From NCBI GenBank assembly GCA_023251515.1, contig JAHEYQ010000006.1:1-64000 (forward strand): a stretch of 64,000 nt of DNA, written 5' to 3'. The position numbers and the translations under genes were made by a program. The notes beneath the pieces are model-generated. The model ran no database searches, had not been told where the DNA came from, and saw only the letters and a list, made by a program, of their open reading frames with translations. The DNA comes from Bacteroidales bacterium (lineage in GTDB: Bacteria > Bacteroidota > Bacteroidia > Bacteroidales > JACABE01). Shown here piece after piece: positions 60,698-64,000 of this stretch; the stretch's first letter is position 1; each line of letters begins with the position of its first letter.

Positions 60698-62440
60698 ATG
60701 GATATTGATTTAAAAACACTTACATTTGTTCTGGGAATAACACACATCATGCAGATTGTGGTTTTTTATCATCAATACCGGGTAAACAAAACACACATAG
60801 GAATTGGCTGGTGGCTATTATGGAGCTTAGCAGAAGCAATCGGATTTGGAGCAATCATAATCAGAAACATCATAGGCCACGACAAAGCAATCATCAATAT
60901 TCAAAATACATTTATTATTGCAGGCACCATATTTCTATATATTGGCATCAGAAAATTTTTGGGAAAAACAATCAATCTAATAATTCTAATACCCCTTTTA
61001 ATATTTTTCCTGATAGGTTTTAATTATTACTTATACATCAACGAAAACATCGAACTCAGATCCGTAATTTTAAATTTAACCATAGGATTGATATCAATTA
61101 TAACTGCTTACAGTTTATATACATATAAATACAAATCGATTACTACTACAGCCAATTTCAATTCAATAATTTTTTTAATTCATGGCGTTTTTTTTATTTA
61201 CCGTTCGTTCGAAATACTAAACGGAGCTGAAGTAAATAATTTTTTCTCAAACAGTTTTTTTAATTTACTTCCATTTATCGATGCACTAATAGTAAGCCTA
61301 TTGTGGACATTTGGGTTAATCATTATGCTAAATCAAAGTCTTCAATCCGAAATTACAAAATCGAAAGAAAAACTGCAATTAATATTCAACACCAGCCCCG
61401 ATGCATCACTGATTACAAGTTTAAATGAAGGATTAATTATTGATGCAAACAACGGATTTACAAGTCTTACAGGTTACACAAAAGAAGAAATCATTAATAA
61501 AACAATCTATGAAATAAACTTTTGGAAAAACATTTCAGACAGAGAACAATTGGTAAAGCACCTGCTTAGTAATGGAAGCATTGAAAACTATGAAACAAAA
61601 TTTCTGCTTAAAAATGGAGATTTTTTCTATGGCTTAATTTCATCAAAAACAATAGAAATAAATGAAAAAAAACACATTATATCATTAATAAAAGACATAA
61701 GTATTCGCATAAAAGAAGAAGAAATAATACAACAAAAAAACATACAACTCGAAGCATTAAACAACGAAAAAGACAAATTCTTCTCAATTATAGCCCATGA
61801 TTTAAAAAACCCATTTAATAGTATAATGGGATTCAGCGAATTATTAATAGAACAAATAAAAGAAAACGATTTAGAAGGAATAGACAAATATGCAGAAATC
61901 ATTCAGCAATCATCACATAATGCAATGGATTTATTAACAAATCTGTTGGAATGGTCGCGATCACAAACAGGCCATATGGAATTTAACCCCGAATATCTCG
62001 AATTGAACGGATTAATAAATAATGTAATCGCATTATTAGAAAATCAGGCAATGCAAAAATCAATAAATATAAACAAAACCACACCCAAAATACTCACATT
62101 AAAAGCCGACAAAGACATGTTGAGTACAATTTTGCGAAACCTGATTTCAAATGCTATAAAATTCACAAATACAAACGGCGAAATACATATAAATGCTGAA
62201 CAAAAAAACAATCAGACAATAATAAAAATAAAAGACAATGGCATAGGAATAAATAAAAATACATTAAATAAACTATTCAGAATTGAAGAAAACATTTCGA
62301 GCAAAGGCACAAATAACGAAAAAGGCACCGGACTTGGCTTAGTACTATGCAAAGAATTTATAGAAAAACACGATGGGAAAATTTGGGCAGAAAGTGAAGA
62401 AGGCAAAGGAAGTAGCTTTTATTTTTCAATACCGCAGTAA
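60698..62440 (+). CDS. PAS-domain membrane sensor histidine kinase
   Basis: N-terminal TM segments; PAS (TSPDASLITSLNEGLIIDANNGFTSLTGYTKEEI); H box FSIIAHDLKNPFNSI; N/G boxes NLISNAIKFT, DNGIGI, GTGLGL. Confidence 0.93.
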   Translation: MDIDLKTLTFVLGITHIMQIVVFYHQYRVNKTHIGIGWWLLWSLAEAIGFGAIIIRNIIGHDKAIINIQNTFIIAGTIFLYIGIRKFLGKTINLIILIPLLIFFLIGFNYYLYINENIELRSVILNLTIGLISIITAYSLYTYKYKSITTTANFNSIIFLIHGVFFIYRSFEILNGAEVNNFFSNSFFNLLPFIDALIVSLLWTFGLIIMLNQSLQSEITKSKEKLQLIFNTSPDASLITSLNEGLIIDANNGFTSLTGYTKEEIINKTIYEINFWKNISDREQLVKHLLSNGSIENYETKFLLKNGDFFYGLISSKTIEINEKKHIISLIKDISIRIKEEEIIQQKNIQLEALNNEKDKFFSIIAHDLKNPFNSIMGFSELLIEQIKENDLEGIDKYAEIIQQSSHNAMDLLTNLLEWSRSQTGHMEFNPEYLELNGLINNVIALLENQAMQKSININKTTPKILTLKADKDMLSTILRNLISNAIKFTNTNGEIHINAEQKNNQTIIKIKDNGIGINKNTLNKLFRIEENISSKGTNNEKGTGLGLVLCKEFIEKHDGKIWAESEEGKGSSFYFSIPQ

Positions 62441-62461
62441 AAAAACACATAAAACATAAAT

Positions 62462-64000
62462 ATGAATCTTAAAAAAAACTTATATTTTATTTTTTTAGTA
62501 ATTTTCGTAAATAATATTGCAATATGCAAATTACCAACGGATACGCTGAAACTGAAAACGATGAAAGATGACACTGCTAAAGTAAATTTATTAAATCAAT
62601 TGGCAGAAGAACTAAAAGATTTTAATTCGGAGCAAGGATTAAATTATGCCCAAAAAGCATTAGAATTATCTCAAAAGCTAAATTACAAATCAGGAATTGG
62701 ATCAGCATTTAAAGCTTTGGGCATAAACTATTATAGAATGGGTGTTTATGATGCGTCATTAAGCAACTCACTAAAAGCAAGTCAAATATTTTCTGAAATA
62801 AACGAAAAGATACTTTTATGCAGAACCTTAAATAATATTGGACTGGTTTATTCAACCAGAAATGATTTTACAACATCAAAAAAATACTTTCAAAAAGGAT
62901 TAACTATAGCAAATCAAACAAATAATGAAATAGAAAAATCCAGAATTCTACACAATATTGCTTTAATAGAATTTTATTCAGGCAACATAAAAACAGCATT
63001 AAAAATTCATCTGCAAAGTCTGAAATTTGCAGAAAAGAAAAAAGAAAAAATGCTAATAATATATAATTACATCTCTTTGAGTAATTGCTACCTTAAATTA
63101 GAAGATTTTAATCTTTCGTTCAAAAACATAATTAAAGCCATTGAAATATCAGAACAATATAACAATCCTAATCTTAAAGGTATTGCTTATAATCAACTCG
63201 CTTTTTTTTACTTAAAAATCCAAAAATATGACAAGACACTGGAAAATGCAAAAAAAGCTTACAATATTGCCGAAATTAACAGAAACAGATATTTAAGATT
63301 AGAATCTTTTAATTTAATTACAGAAGCTTATACACAATTAAAAGATTTCAAAAAAGCACTGGAATTTTCCTCAAAATCAAACTTACTTTCTGACAGCATG
63401 AAAAATGAAAGTAATATTAAATCTATAGCTTATATAGAAGCAAAATTTGAATATGATAAAAAATTAAAAGAGATTGAAATAAACAAACAACAAGAAATAA
63501 AATACAGCAACTTTATTACAAAAATAGCAGTAATAATTTCAATTCTATTATTTTTAGTAAGCATCACATTATTTCAGTTTTACAGATTAAAATCAAAAAC
63601 ATACAATATTTTGATTAAGAAAAATAAAGAAATAATAGAACTTAATAAAAAACTAAATACTTCAAACTCAACAAAAGATAAGTTTTTCTCAATTATAGCC
63701 CACGATTTAAAAAACCCATTCAATAGTATAATGGGATTCAGCGAATTATTAATAGAACAAATAAAAGAAAACGATTTAGAAGGTATAGACAAATATGCAG
63801 AAATCATTCAGCAATCATCACATAATGCGATGGATTTATTAACAAATCTGTTGGAATGGTCGCAATCACAAACAGGCCATATTGAATTTAACCCCGAATA
63901 TCTCGAATTGAACGGATTAATAAATAATGTAATCGCATTATTAGAAAATCAGGCAATGCAAAAATCAATAAAAATAAATAAAACCACAACCAAAACACTC
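62462..64000 (+). CDS. TPR-containing sensor histidine kinase, truncated by window end
   Basis: ATG at 62462 gives MNLKKNLYFIFLVIFVNNIAICKLPTDTLKLK...; TPR-like helices; TM segment; H box FFSIIAHDLKNPFNSIMGFSELL; no stop before 64000. Confidence 0.85.
   Translation, partial: MNLKKNLYFIFLVIFVNNIAICKLPTDTLKLKTMKDDTAKVNLLNQLAEELKDFNSEQGLNYAQKALELSQKLNYKSGIGSAFKALGINYYRMGVYDASLSNSLKASQIFSEINEKILLCRTLNNIGLVYSTRNDFTTSKKYFQKGLTIANQTNNEIEKSRILHNIALIEFYSGNIKTALKIHLQSLKFAEKKKEKMLIIYNYISLSNCYLKLEDFNLSFKNIIKAIEISEQYNNPNLKGIAYNQLAFFYLKIQKYDKTLENAKKAYNIAEINRNRYLRLESFNLITEAYTQLKDFKKALEFSSKSNLLSDSMKNESNIKSIAYIEAKFEYDKKLKEIEINKQQEIKYSNFITKIAVIISILLFLVSITLFQFYRLKSKTYNILIKKNKEIIELNKKLNTSNSTKDKFFSIIAHDLKNPFNSIMGFSELLIEQIKENDLEGIDKYAEIIQQSSHNAMDLLTNLLEWSQSQTGHIEFNPEYLELNGLINNVIALLENQAMQKSIKINKTTTKTL

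Overview
AT-rich window from a Bacteroidetes-type chromosome. Support for this: T9SS sorting domains, TAnnTTTG -7 promoter boxes, FISUMP and GWxTD families. (i) 0.2-14.4 kb: a lipoprotein-like DUF1566 ORF with an apparent poly(A) frameshift, then four co-directional giant T9SS-secreted repeat proteins with near-identical PKD+CTD 3' ends. (ii) 14.5-16.1 kb: a three-gene split-HipA (HipBST-like) toxin-antitoxin module, followed by an orphan T9SS C-terminal tail and a DUF4143 ATPase. (iii) 17.6-59.9 kb: mostly ordinary genes (tpiA, prmA, floA/nfeD, clpS-like, plsY, TonB receptor, argS, trxB, aroQ, lipid A-type acyltransferase, GWxTD protein, tRNA-Asp) plus an intact IS256-family element. (iv) 60.7-64 kb: tandem sensor histidine kinases with near-identical kinase cores. 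The most unusual signal is three intergenic tandem arrays with unrelated sequences: 8 x 42 bp at about 25.04-25.37 kb, 9 x 21 bp at 34.40-34.59 kb, and 8 x 42 bp at 60.06-60.40 kb. All have periods that are multiples of 21 bp (about two helical turns) and carry conserved dyads. They have no convincing coding capacity and are not CRISPRs. All calls are from reading the sequence; no database search was possible.
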